Shown: positions 1 to 6,786 of the stretch, in pieces
How positions within the stretch are numbered: position 1 is the first letter of the stretch
Layout: each line of letters begins with the position of its first letter
From: JAEMQF01 sp031419715
GTDB lineage: Bacteria; Pseudomonadota; Gammaproteobacteria; Burkholderiales; Burkholderiaceae_C
Length of the DNA: 17,884 bases
Direction of reading: 5' to 3'
Assembly (NCBI GenBank): GCA_031419715.1
Contig: JANOLJ010000071.1
Location: 1 to 17,884, forward strand
The notes under the pieces: generated by a model
Told to the model about the DNA's origin: nothing
Database searches by the model: none
The model's input: only the letters and a program-made list of their open reading frames with translations
Translations under genes and position numbers: made by a program

Positions 1-501
1 ACTTCGGCCTTGAAGCCCTTGCGCTCGCAATAGCGCAGGTACTGGCGCAGCAGCATTTGCGCCCAATCGCAGGCCTCGGTGCCGCCCGCGCCGGCTTGCA
101 GGTCGAGAAAGCAGTTGCTCGGGTCGGCGGGGTTGTTGAACATGCGCCGGAATTCCATTTCGGCGACGCTGGCCTCGAGCTTGGCAGCCTCGGCCTCGAT
201 CGACTTGATGCCGTCGAAATCATCCTCGGCCTTGGACATCTCGAACAGTTCGGTGTTGTCGGCCAGGTTGCTCGTGAGGTGGTCGATCGTCTGGACCACG
301 GTCTCCAACACGCGCTTCTCGCGCCCGAGTTCCTGCGCGCGCTTCGGTTCGTCCCAGACCTTGGGGTTCTCCAGCGCGGCGTTGACTTCGTTCAGCCGCA
401 GTGCTTTGCGATCGTAGTCAAAGATACCCCCGGAGGGCGAGCGTGCGTTGCGTCAGGTCGGCCAGGGAGTTGGAGATGGCATTGACGTGTTCGATGTCCA
501 T
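1..501 (-). CDS. prfB: Peptide chain release factor 2 (RF2), N-terminal part, with programmed +1 frameshift; truncated by window edge
   Basis: RF2 recognises UAA and UGA stop codons in the ribosomal A site and triggers peptide release in the cytoplasm. The gene starts at the ATG at 501; 27 codons (MDIEHVNAISNSLADLTQRT and on to LALRGYL) run into an in-frame TGA at 418-420. Shifting +1 at CTT-TGA-C continues as DYDRKALRLNEVNAALENPK, a typical RF2 helical domain 1. The conserved stretch LDLQAGAGGTEACDWAQML, which opens the next domain, lies near residues 136-154. About 166 residues are present; the GGQ and SPF-type tripeptide regions lie beyond position 1. No clear Shine-Dalgarno sequence precedes the ATG. 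The family assignment and the frameshift are both secure; only the missing 3' half cannot be judged. In many betaproteobacteria lysS follows prfB, but that would be outside the window. Confidence 0.96.
417..431 (-). promoter_or_regulatory. prfB: Programmed +1 frameshift site of prfB
   Basis: On the minus strand the sequence reads GGGGG-TAT-CTT-TGA-C, matching the known RF2 autoregulatory site: an internal Shine-Dalgarno-like G run, a slippery CUU codon, and a UGA stop followed by C. When RF2 is scarce, termination at the UGA is slow and the ribosome slips +1 to read GAC, making full-length RF2. The upstream element is CCGGGGG rather than the AGGGGG of E. coli, so pairing to 16S rRNA rests on the G run. 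Confidence 0.95.
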
Positions 502-576
502 GGTGCAGGCCGGTTCAGTGAAAGCGAAGGCGGCGATTTTGACACGCGCCCCGTTGGCGCCGCGGCCGCGTCGGCG

Positions 577-1500
577 TCAAGGCCCGAGAAAAGCCGCGAG
601 CCTGCGCGCCAGTTCCACGGGCTGGTCATGGTGCAGCATGTGACCGGCCGGTGCGAGCTTGTGCTTTTCAACATGGGCCACTACGTCAAGCCGGGTGTGG
701 AATTCGGCGTTTGAGTAACGCGTGCCCCACCATTTGGCGATGTCGGTGCGGTCGCCCTCGACCCAGAGCACCGGCGCGACGATGTGCTTCCAATACTCCA
801 GCGTCTCGTCAACCTGATGCAGCACCGGGTTGCTGCGCTTGTGCGCCGGGTCGCCGAGCAGCTCCCACTGGCCATCGGCGCGCTGGCGTGACCAATGCGG
901 CGCCAGCCAAGCGGCATGCGCCTCACTCAACAACGGGTTGGTCTTGCGCAGCCGCTGCGCCACGGCGTGCACGCTGTCATAAGCGCGCAATTGGGCGGGC
1001 TCGCGCAACTCGTCGAGCCACTTCGCGGTGCGCTGCGGGGCTTGTTGCGGCTGGGTGCGCGGCATGCCGAAGCCTTCGAGATTGATGAGCTTGCGGATGC
1101 GCTGCGGGCGCACGCCGGCGTACGTCATGACGACGTTGCCGCCCATGCTGTGGCCCAGTAAGTCCACCGGCTGGCCGGGGCAGAGGGCGTCAAGCACGGC
1201 GTCGAGGTCGCCCAGGTAGTCGGGGAACCAATAACAATCGGCGGCGGGAGTGTCGGTGAGGCCGAAACCGCGCCAGTCGAGCGCAAACACCCAGCGCCTC
1301 GGGCCTTCGAGCGCGGCCAGCGCATCGACGACGAACTGGAACGACGCGGCCACGTCCATCCAGCCGTGCAGCAGCACCAGCGGCGGGCGGGTCGGTATGG
1401 CAAGCGACGCGTCGCCCCAATGCAAGGCGTGATAGCGCAGGCCGCGGATTTGCATGAAACGCGACGTCGCCGTGCGCATGACTTGATAGCTTTGATCCAT
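577..1500 (-). CDS. Alpha/beta hydrolase family protein
   Basis: A 307-residue alpha/beta-hydrolase-fold enzyme, probably a cytoplasmic esterase or related hydrolase; the substrate cannot be inferred. Visible motifs are the oxyanion-hole HGW (about residues 45-47), the strand LDWRGFGLT (75-82), the nucleophile elbow GHSMGG with Ser118, a probable acid residue in VEGDRTD (Asp250), and the catalytic His287 in AGHMLHHDQP. No signal peptide is seen. The chosen start (MDQSYQVM) leaves a normal N-terminus before RGLRYHALHWG; ATG at 1479 is an alternative, and neither has a convincing ribosome-binding site. A longer in-frame start at 1614 would overlap the divergent aminopeptidase start and adds a non-conserved leader, so it was not used. 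It is transcribed towards prfB with a 75-bp gap and may be cotranscribed with it. Confidence 0.88.
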   Translation of the reverse strand: MDQSYQVMRTATSRFMQIRGLRYHALHWGDASLAIPTRPPLVLLHGWMDVAASFQFVVDALAALEGPRRWVFALDWRGFGLTDTPAADCYWFPDYLGDLDAVLDALCPGQPVDLLGHSMGGNVVMTYAGVRPQRIRKLINLEGFGMPRTQPQQAPQRTAKWLDELREPAQLRAYDSVHAVAQRLRKTNPLLSEAHAAWLAPHWSRQRADGQWELLGDPAHKRSNPVLHQVDETLEYWKHIVAPVLWVEGDRTDIAKWWGTRYSNAEFHTRLDVVAHVEKHKLAPAGHMLHHDQPVELARRLAAFLGP

Positions 1501-1600
1501 GCCCGGACTGTAGGGCTGAATCGCTGCCTGTCGCGCTGCCGGCGTCACCGCGGCGTTGCGCCGATTGCCGCCGCGCGAAGCGATATGCTTGCCACAAAAG

Positions 1601-1606
1601 AGGAGG
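1601..1606 (+). promoter_or_regulatory. Strong ribosome-binding site of the M1 aminopeptidase
   Basis: AGGAGG lies six bases before the ATG at 1613. It fixes that ATG as the start rather than the upstream in-frame ATG at 1556, and places a signal peptide at the very N-terminus. Confidence 0.8.
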
Positions 1607-1612
1607 CCGAAC

Positions 1613-4319
1613 ATGGGCTCGCGTTGTTTCCAAGCTGCTGCTGCTGCCGCCGCGTTGCTGCTGGCCGCCGCGCTGCCGGCGCTGCTGTGCGCGCCTGCGC
1701 AGGCAGCTCAGCCACGATTCGACTTTCGTGCCACGCCGGGCCATTTGTCGAAAGACGTGCGGCCTTCGCACTATCAGCTGCGCTTCGATCTCGACCCGGA
1801 CCTTGACAGCTTCAGCGCCACCGCGTCGATCACCGTCAACGTGCTTCGGCCCACGCGGGCAATCGAGTTGCACGCGCACGAACTCGAGGCCGACGGCGCG
1901 AGCATCGAACTCGCGCGACGCGCGCAACCGAAGCGCACGCTGCGCGTCACGCCCCAGCCGGCGACGCAGACTTGGGCGTTGACGCCTGCCGACGGCAAGC
2001 CCATCGAGGCGGGAGTGCATCGGCTGGCGATCGCCTACCGGGGCATCGTGCACCGCAGCGGCGAGGGCCTGTTTCGCGCGCCGTACACGAGCGACGGCAA
2101 ACCGCAACGCATGCTCGCGACGCAGTTGGAGGCGATCTTCGCGCGCACCCTGTTCCCGGCTTTCGACGAACCGGTGTTTCGCGCCGTGTTCGAGCTGACG
2201 GTGCGAGCACCGGTGGGCTACGAGGTTCTGTCCAACATGCCGCGTGTCGGCGCGGCAACCCACAGCGCCGACGCCAAACCAGCCATGGTTCACCGCTTCG
2301 CGCCGACGCCGCCGATGCCGAGCTATCTGGTCAGCGTGGCGGTCGGCAAGTTCGATGTGCTCGAGGGCCGCGCCGCCGGTGTTCCCTTGCGGATTCTCAC
2401 CGCGCCGGGCAAGGGCGAGCAGGGCCGCTACGCGCTCGATGCGAGCCGCAAGCTCTTGCCCTACTACACGCGGTATTTCGGCCAGCCCTATACGCTGCCG
2501 CGCCTGGATCAACTCGCCGTTCCGAGCACGCGCTGGGGTGCGATGGAAGACTGGGGGCTGATCTCCTACGCGGAAGACGTGCTGTTGTTCGACCCGGCGA
2601 CGAGCAGCCCGCGGACCCAACGCGTCGTGTTCGACATCGTGGCGCACGAGATCGCCCACCAATGGTTCGGCAACCTGGTGACCGCCGCGTCATGGAGCGA
2701 GATCTGGCTCAATGAGGCGTTTGCCACCTGGCTCGCCGAGAAGGCGGCGGATCGCTTCAACCCGAAGTGGCAGGTGGCGCTGCACCGGCGCACGCCGATC
2801 GACCGCACGATGCAGCGCGACGCGAGCACTGCCACGCGGGCCATCCGCTCCGGGCCGGTCAGCGAAGTGCGGGTCTTCGACGTGTTCGACAACATCACCT
2901 ACACCAAGGGTGGCGCGGTGCTCAGCATGCTGGAGCAGTGGCTCGGTGAGGCGACATTCCAGCGCGGCCTGGCGAGCTACATCGCGCAGCGCAAGTTGTC
3001 CAATGCCACCGCCGGTGACCTGTGGTTCCACATCGGCCGCGCGGCGGGCCGCGATGTGGCCGCGGTGGCGGCAAGCTGGACCGATCAGCCGGGTTTCCCG
3101 TTGGTTCGGGTGCGTAGCCGCTGCGAAGGCAGTCGCATGGTGCTCGACGTGGCGCAGCAGCGTTTCGGTTTCGATACGGCGCACGCCGGGTCAAAGCAGG
3201 TGTGGCGCATCCCGCTGCACATCGCCAGGGGTGCGCAGCGCTCGACGCTGATGCTGACGCAGGCACGCCAGACGCACCGCCTGCCCGGCTGCGGCGCCGA
3301 GCCGCTGATCGTGAACGCCGGTGGCGCCGGCTTCTACCGGGTTGAATATGAGGCACAACACTTCCAGGCACTGCAACGCGGCTTCGGCCGGCTCGCCGCG
3401 GCGGACCAGGTGACTTTGCTCAGCGACAGCTTCGCTCTCGCGCAAGCGGGCGCCATGCCCATGCAAGATTACTTCGCGCTGCTGGCCAGGGTGCCCGCTG
3501 TGCGCGGCGCCGGCCGGGCGATGCTGATGGCGCAGGCCGCGGACGCTTTCACACTGCTCGACGCGGCCCTGGCCGCGAGCGGCGGGCAAGCGGCGTTGCG
3601 CGCGGCCGGCAGGGAGTTGTTTGCCCCTGAATTGCGGCGCCTGGGGTGGGAGCCGCGCGCCGACGACGACGCGCAAACCCTGCAGCTGCGCGCCACCTTG
3701 ATCGAGCGACTCGCGCACTTCGACGATGCGCCGACGGTCCAGGAAGTGCTGCGCCGCTTCGACCTCGACGCTCAGACGCAGGCAGTGCTGCCGGCGTCGA
3801 CCCGCTCCGCGATCACGCATGCGGCGGGCATGCACGCCGATCGCGCCCGCTTTGACGTTTTGCTCGCGCGGCGTGAAAAACGCGAGCGGCGAGGAGGACC
3901 GTTGGCTGTTCGCGTCTGCACTCGCCGCCGGGCGCGATGCGTCGCGTGTCGATGAAGTGCTGGAACTCGCGTTCAGTGGCGGGCTGCCGTCCAACATCGC
4001 CACGTCGATCCCGGGTTTGGTGGCGCGCAAGTCGCCGTTCGGCGAGCGCGCCTATCGTTTCGCCAAACAGCGCTGGCACGAACTCGCGGCCTTGACGGGT
4101 CGCCAGGGGCGCGCCTGGTTGTTGCCTGGAGCCGCCGAGAACTTCAACCAGAGCGAACATGCCTCGCAACTGATTGCGGATCAGCGCGACGTCGCGGGCC
4201 CTGACGGCGAGGCCACCGCCGCGAGAATCGCGGCGCGCATTGAGTTGCTGGCACAGATCGAGCGTCGTGAGGGCGCCGCGCTGCAAAAACTTCTGGCCGA
4301 TTGGCGCCCCACTCGTTGA
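1613..4319 (+). pseudogene. Exported M1-family aminopeptidase (ERAP1_C type), reading frame broken by one extra base
   Basis: A zinc aminopeptidase that removes N-terminal residues from peptides, probably in the periplasm. An Ala/Leu-rich signal peptide ends near CAPAQA. The M1 core is complete: exopeptidase motif GAMEDWG (residues 309-315; families usually have GAMEN), HEIAH (345-349), zinc-ligand Glu368 exactly 18 residues after the second His, and catalytic-type Tyr430 in ITYTKGG. The first frame stops at 3955 after 780 residues with a nonsense tail from about residue 752. The next frame continues an ERAP1_C-like helical domain (ASGEEDRWLFASALAAGRD through LLADWRPTR) to 4319. Dropping one base between 3866 and 3881 joins them into about 901 residues, a normal length. 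The break may be a real mutation or an error, for example at the five-A run at 3876-3880. The catalytic domain lies before the break and could still fold. Confidence 0.85.
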
Positions 4320-4346
4320 TTGCGCGGTGCGCGCGCCTGCGACAAT
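4316..4346 (+). promoter_or_regulatory. Candidate promoter of the GNAT gene, leaderless type
   Basis: TTGATT at 4316-4321 and GACAAT at 4341-4346 are separated by 19 bases. The -10 hexamer ends six bases before the ATG, so transcription would start at or next to the start codon. No Shine-Dalgarno sequence is present. The -35 box overlaps the stop codon of the upstream gene. Confidence 0.35.
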
Positions 4347-4352
4347 CGGCGC

Positions 4353-4883
4353 ATGCATCCAGCCCCCGCCTTCACACTACGCCCGGCGCAACTGCGCGAC
4401 ATCGAGGCCATCGTCGAACTGATCCGCGAGCTTGCCGAGTTCGAGCGCCTCACGCATCTGTTGCAAGTCACTCCCGAGAAACTGCGCCCGCAATTGTTCG
4501 GCGAGAAGCCGGCCGCCGAGTGCCTGGTTGCCGAAGTGGCAGACGAGGCCGGCCCGCGGGGTGCAAGCGTGGTCGGCTTTGCCCTGTTCTTCACCAATTT
4601 TTCGACCTTCCTCGCCCAGCCGGGGCTGTACCTGGAAGATCTTTACGTGAAGCCAGCGCACCGCAGTCATGGCATCGGCGAAGCGCTGTTGACGCGCCTT
4701 TCGCGCCTGGCGGTGGAGCGCAACTACGGGCGCTTCGAGTGGAGCGTGCTCGACTGGAACGAGCACGCGATCCGCTTCTACCAGCGCATGGGCGCGGCCG
4801 TGATGCCCGACTGGCGCATGTGTCGCATCACGGGCGATGCATTGCTGGCGTTCGGCGAGGCGGCGCCCAAACTACGCACTTGA
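4353..4883 (+). CDS. GNAT-family N-acetyltransferase
   Basis: A 176-residue cytoplasmic acetyl-CoA-dependent N-acyltransferase. The acetyl-CoA-binding motif A is clear: LYLEDLYVKPAHRSHGIGEALL (about residues 92-113), with the R-x-x-G-I-G pyrophosphate loop. Motif B follows as WSVLDWNEHAIRFYQRMGA (130-148). The LEDLYV strand and the NEHAIRFYQRMGA helix resemble the spermidine/diamine acetyltransferase-like subgroup, but the substrate is not determined. The start at MHPAPAFTLRPA is preferred because GNAT proteins usually begin just before a TLRPA-like strand; an in-frame upstream start at 4320 lies against the previous stop codon. The gene follows the aminopeptidase by 33 bases and is followed by the acyl-CoA synthetase after 40 bases. 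Confidence 0.88.
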   Translation: MHPAPAFTLRPAQLRDIEAIVELIRELAEFERLTHLLQVTPEKLRPQLFGEKPAAECLVAEVADEAGPRGASVVGFALFFTNFSTFLAQPGLYLEDLYVKPAHRSHGIGEALLTRLSRLAVERNYGRFEWSVLDWNEHAIRFYQRMGAAVMPDWRMCRITGDALLAFGEAAPKLRT

Positions 4884-4911
4884 CCCGATGGGCATGCGCC
4901 GCCCCTGAAGC

Positions 4912-4917
4912 TACGCT
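4912..4917 (+). promoter_or_regulatory. Candidate -10 element before the acyl-CoA synthetase
   Basis: TACGCT ends six bases before the ATG, the same spacing as at the GNAT gene. No ribosome-binding site is visible. A -35 box at normal spacing is not evident, so this is weak and mainly supported by the parallel with other genes here. Confidence 0.22.
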
Positions 4918-4923
4918 GGCGGC

Positions 4924-6666
4924 ATGACCCTCGATGCACACGCCCACCTTCATGCCGGTTTTCGCTGGCAGGTTCCTGAACACTTCAACATCGCCGAAGT
5001 CTGCTGCGCGCGCTGGGCACGCGCCACGCCCGATGCGGTAGCGATCCACTACGAACACGAAGACGGCCGCGCCGGGCGCTTTACTTTCGCCGACCTCGAG
5101 AACAACGCCAATCGCCTCGCCAACGCGCTCGTGACGCTGGGCGTGCAGCGCGGCGACCGGGTCGCGATCATCATGCCGCAGCGCTTCGAGACCGCGGTGG
5201 CGCACATGGCGGTCTGCAAGCTCGGCGCGGTGGCGATGCCGCTGACGATGTTGTTCGGCCCCGATGCGCTTGAATATCGGCTCAATCACAGCGAAGCCGT
5301 GGTCGCCATCGCCGATGAGACAGGGATCGCGAATGTGAGTGCCGTGCGTGCCTTGTGCCCGGCATTGCGCCACGTCATCGCTGCTGGCGATGCAGCCGGG
5401 GATGCGACTGGGGATGCGACTGGGGATGGGACTGGCGATGCGACTGGAAGAAGCAACGCCGATTGGCGCGACCTGCTGGCCAACGCCGCCCCGAACTTCG
5501 CTCCCGTGGCCACGCGCGCCGACGACGCGGCGATGCTGATCTACACCAGCGGCACGACCGGCCCACCCAAAGGCGCGCTCGTGCCGCACCGCGCGCTGCT
5601 GGGCAACCTGAGCGGCTTTGTGTGCAGCCAGAATTGGTACCCCCGCAACGCCAACACATTCTGGTCGCCCGCCGATTGGGCCTGGACCGGCGGCTTGATG
5701 GACGCGCTGCTGCCGACGCTCTATTTCGGCCGCGCCATCCTCGGCTACCAAGGCCGCTTCCTGCCTGAGCGCGCGTTCGAGCTGATGCAGCGCCATGGCG
5801 TGACGCACACCTTCCTCTTCCCGACGGCGCTCAAGGCCATGATGAAGTCCGAGCCTCGGCCGAAACAGAAGTACCGATTGCGACTGCGCGCCATCATGAG
5901 CGCCGGCGAGGCAGTGGGCGACGCCGTGTTCGACTACTGCCGCGATCAACTCGGTGTCATCGTCAACGAGATGTTTGGGCAGACCGAAATCAACTACCTC
6001 GTCGGCAACTGCGGGTCGTATGTCGATGCCAAAGGGCGCCGCCACGCCGGCTGGCCGGCACGCCCGGGCAGTATGGGCCGCCCCTATCCGGGCCACCGCA
6101 TCGCGGTGCTCGACGACGCCGGCCACGAGTGCGCGCGCGGCATCGCGGGCGACGTGGCGGTGCACCGGCGCGATGTGCATGGCGCGCCCGACCCTGTGTT
6201 CTTCCTCGGCTATTGGAAGAATGAAGAGGCCACGCAAGCCAAGTTCACCGGCGACACGCTCGACAGTTGGTGCCGCACCGGCGACATGGCGGTCATGGAT
6301 GGCGACGGCTATCTCTGGTATCAGGGTCGCAGCGACGACATGTTCAAGGCGGCCGGCTACCGCATCGGGCCGAGTGAAGTGGAGAACTGCCTCGTCAAAC
6401 ACCCGGCAGTGGCGAATGCCGCGGTCGTGCCGAAACCCGATGCGCAGCGCGGCGCGGTGGTGAAAGCCTATGTCGTGCTCGCCGCGGGCCATCTGGCGTC
6501 ACAGGCCTTGATCGACGAACTGCAACGCCATGTGCGCGGCAAGCTCGCGCCTTACGAGTACCCCAAGGAAATCGAATTCATCGATGCGCTGCCGATGACG
6601 ACGACGGGCAAGGTGCAGCGCCGGGTGTTGCGCTTGCAGGAAGAGGGCAGGGCGCGGGGGGGTTAA
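4924..6666 (+). CDS. AMP-dependent acyl-CoA synthetase (acetyl-/medium-chain acyl-CoA synthetase-like)
   Basis: A 580-residue ANL-superfamily enzyme that activates a carboxylate with ATP to an acyl-adenylate and transfers it to CoA, in the cytoplasm. Core motifs appear in order: P-loop-like YTSGTTGPPKG (207-217), SAGEAVGD (326-333), EMFGQTE (349-355), WCRTGD (449-454), the hinge region YQGRSDDMFKAAGYRIGPSEVE (466-487), and the C-terminal catalytic Lys563 in TTTGKVQRR. The section WSPADWAWTGGLMDALLPTL resembles the medium-chain acyl-CoA/acetyl-CoA synthetase group; chain-length preference cannot be set. Odd: residues 155-174 are a Gly-Asp-Ala-Thr repeat encoded by five 12-bp units, probably a surface loop before the P-loop. 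The gene ends in an intact C-terminal domain, so it should be functional. Confidence 0.9.
   Translation: MTLDAHAHLHAGFRWQVPEHFNIAEVCCARWARATPDAVAIHYEHEDGRAGRFTFADLENNANRLANALVTLGVQRGDRVAIIMPQRFETAVAHMAVCKLGAVAMPLTMLFGPDALEYRLNHSEAVVAIADETGIANVSAVRALCPALRHVIAAGDAAGDATGDATGDGTGDATGRSNADWRDLLANAAPNFAPVATRADDAAMLIYTSGTTGPPKGALVPHRALLGNLSGFVCSQNWYPRNANTFWSPADWAWTGGLMDALLPTLYFGRAILGYQGRFLPERAFELMQRHGVTHTFLFPTALKAMMKSEPRPKQKYRLRLRAIMSAGEAVGDAVFDYCRDQLGVIVNEMFGQTEINYLVGNCGSYVDAKGRRHAGWPARPGSMGRPYPGHRIAVLDDAGHECARGIAGDVAVHRRDVHGAPDPVFFLGYWKNEEATQAKFTGDTLDSWCRTGDMAVMDGDGYLWYQGRSDDMFKAAGYRIGPSEVENCLVKHPAVANAAVVPKPDAQRGAVVKAYVVLAAGHLASQALIDELQRHVRGKLAPYEYPKEIEFIDALPMTTTGKVQRRVLRLQEEGRARGG
5386..5445 (+). 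repeat. Five in-frame 12-bp tandem repeats in the acyl-CoA synthetase
   Basis: Five consecutive 12-bp units of the form GG(G/C)GATGCGACT, the first and fourth slightly diverged, encode GDAAGDATGDATGDGTGDAT. The unit is a multiple of three, so copy-number change would lengthen or shorten a loop without breaking the frame. Confidence 0.93.
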
Positions 6667-6732
6667 GGCGCTGGTCCCACCGGGTTACGCCGCTTTTTCT
6701 GTCGGCAACGCCGTCATCCACGATGAGAACGA

Positions 6733-6761
6733 TTGACACCGCCCGTTTCTGGCGCGATTCT
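6733..6761 (+). promoter_or_regulatory. Candidate sigma-70 promoter of the cyclase/ATPase gene
   Basis: A perfect TTGACA (6733-6738) is followed after exactly 17 bases by GATTCT (6756-6761). Transcription would start near 6768, leaving a short leader with a G-rich ribosome-binding region before the ATG at 6787. This also argues against the in-frame TTG at 6733 being a start codon, since it is the -35 box itself. Confidence 0.5.
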
Positions 6762-6786
6762 TCGCCAAAGGCGGGAAGTGACGAAC

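Noticed and set aside
1190..2662. Long minus-strand open frame (490 aa) opposite the aminopeptidase and hydrolase
   Set aside because: It is rich in Arg, Ala and His with no family motifs, and both strands beneath are explained by clear genes. Typical shadow of a GC-rich coding sequence.
3863..3884. Programmed recoding as the cause of the aminopeptidase frame change
   Set aside because: No stop codon with stimulatory sequence lies at the joint as in prfB, and the family has no known recoding; mutation or sequence error is simpler.
5386..5445. CRISPR-like array
   Set aside because: Units are 12 bp, directly adjacent without spacers, and in frame within a gene.
4828..6492. Minus-strand open frame of 554 aa opposite the acyl-CoA synthetase
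   Set aside because: The plus strand has every ANL-family motif; the opposite frame has none and a His/Arg/Val-rich composition.
6667..6705. Possible intrinsic terminator after the acyl-CoA synthetase (GGCG...CGCC before five T)
   Set aside because: The stem is only four pairs with a long loop; too weak to call.
6733..6786. Upstream TTG start for the cyclase/ATPase protein
   Set aside because: The TTG is part of a consensus TTGACA -35 box, and the first zinc ribbon begins exactly at the ATG at 6787.
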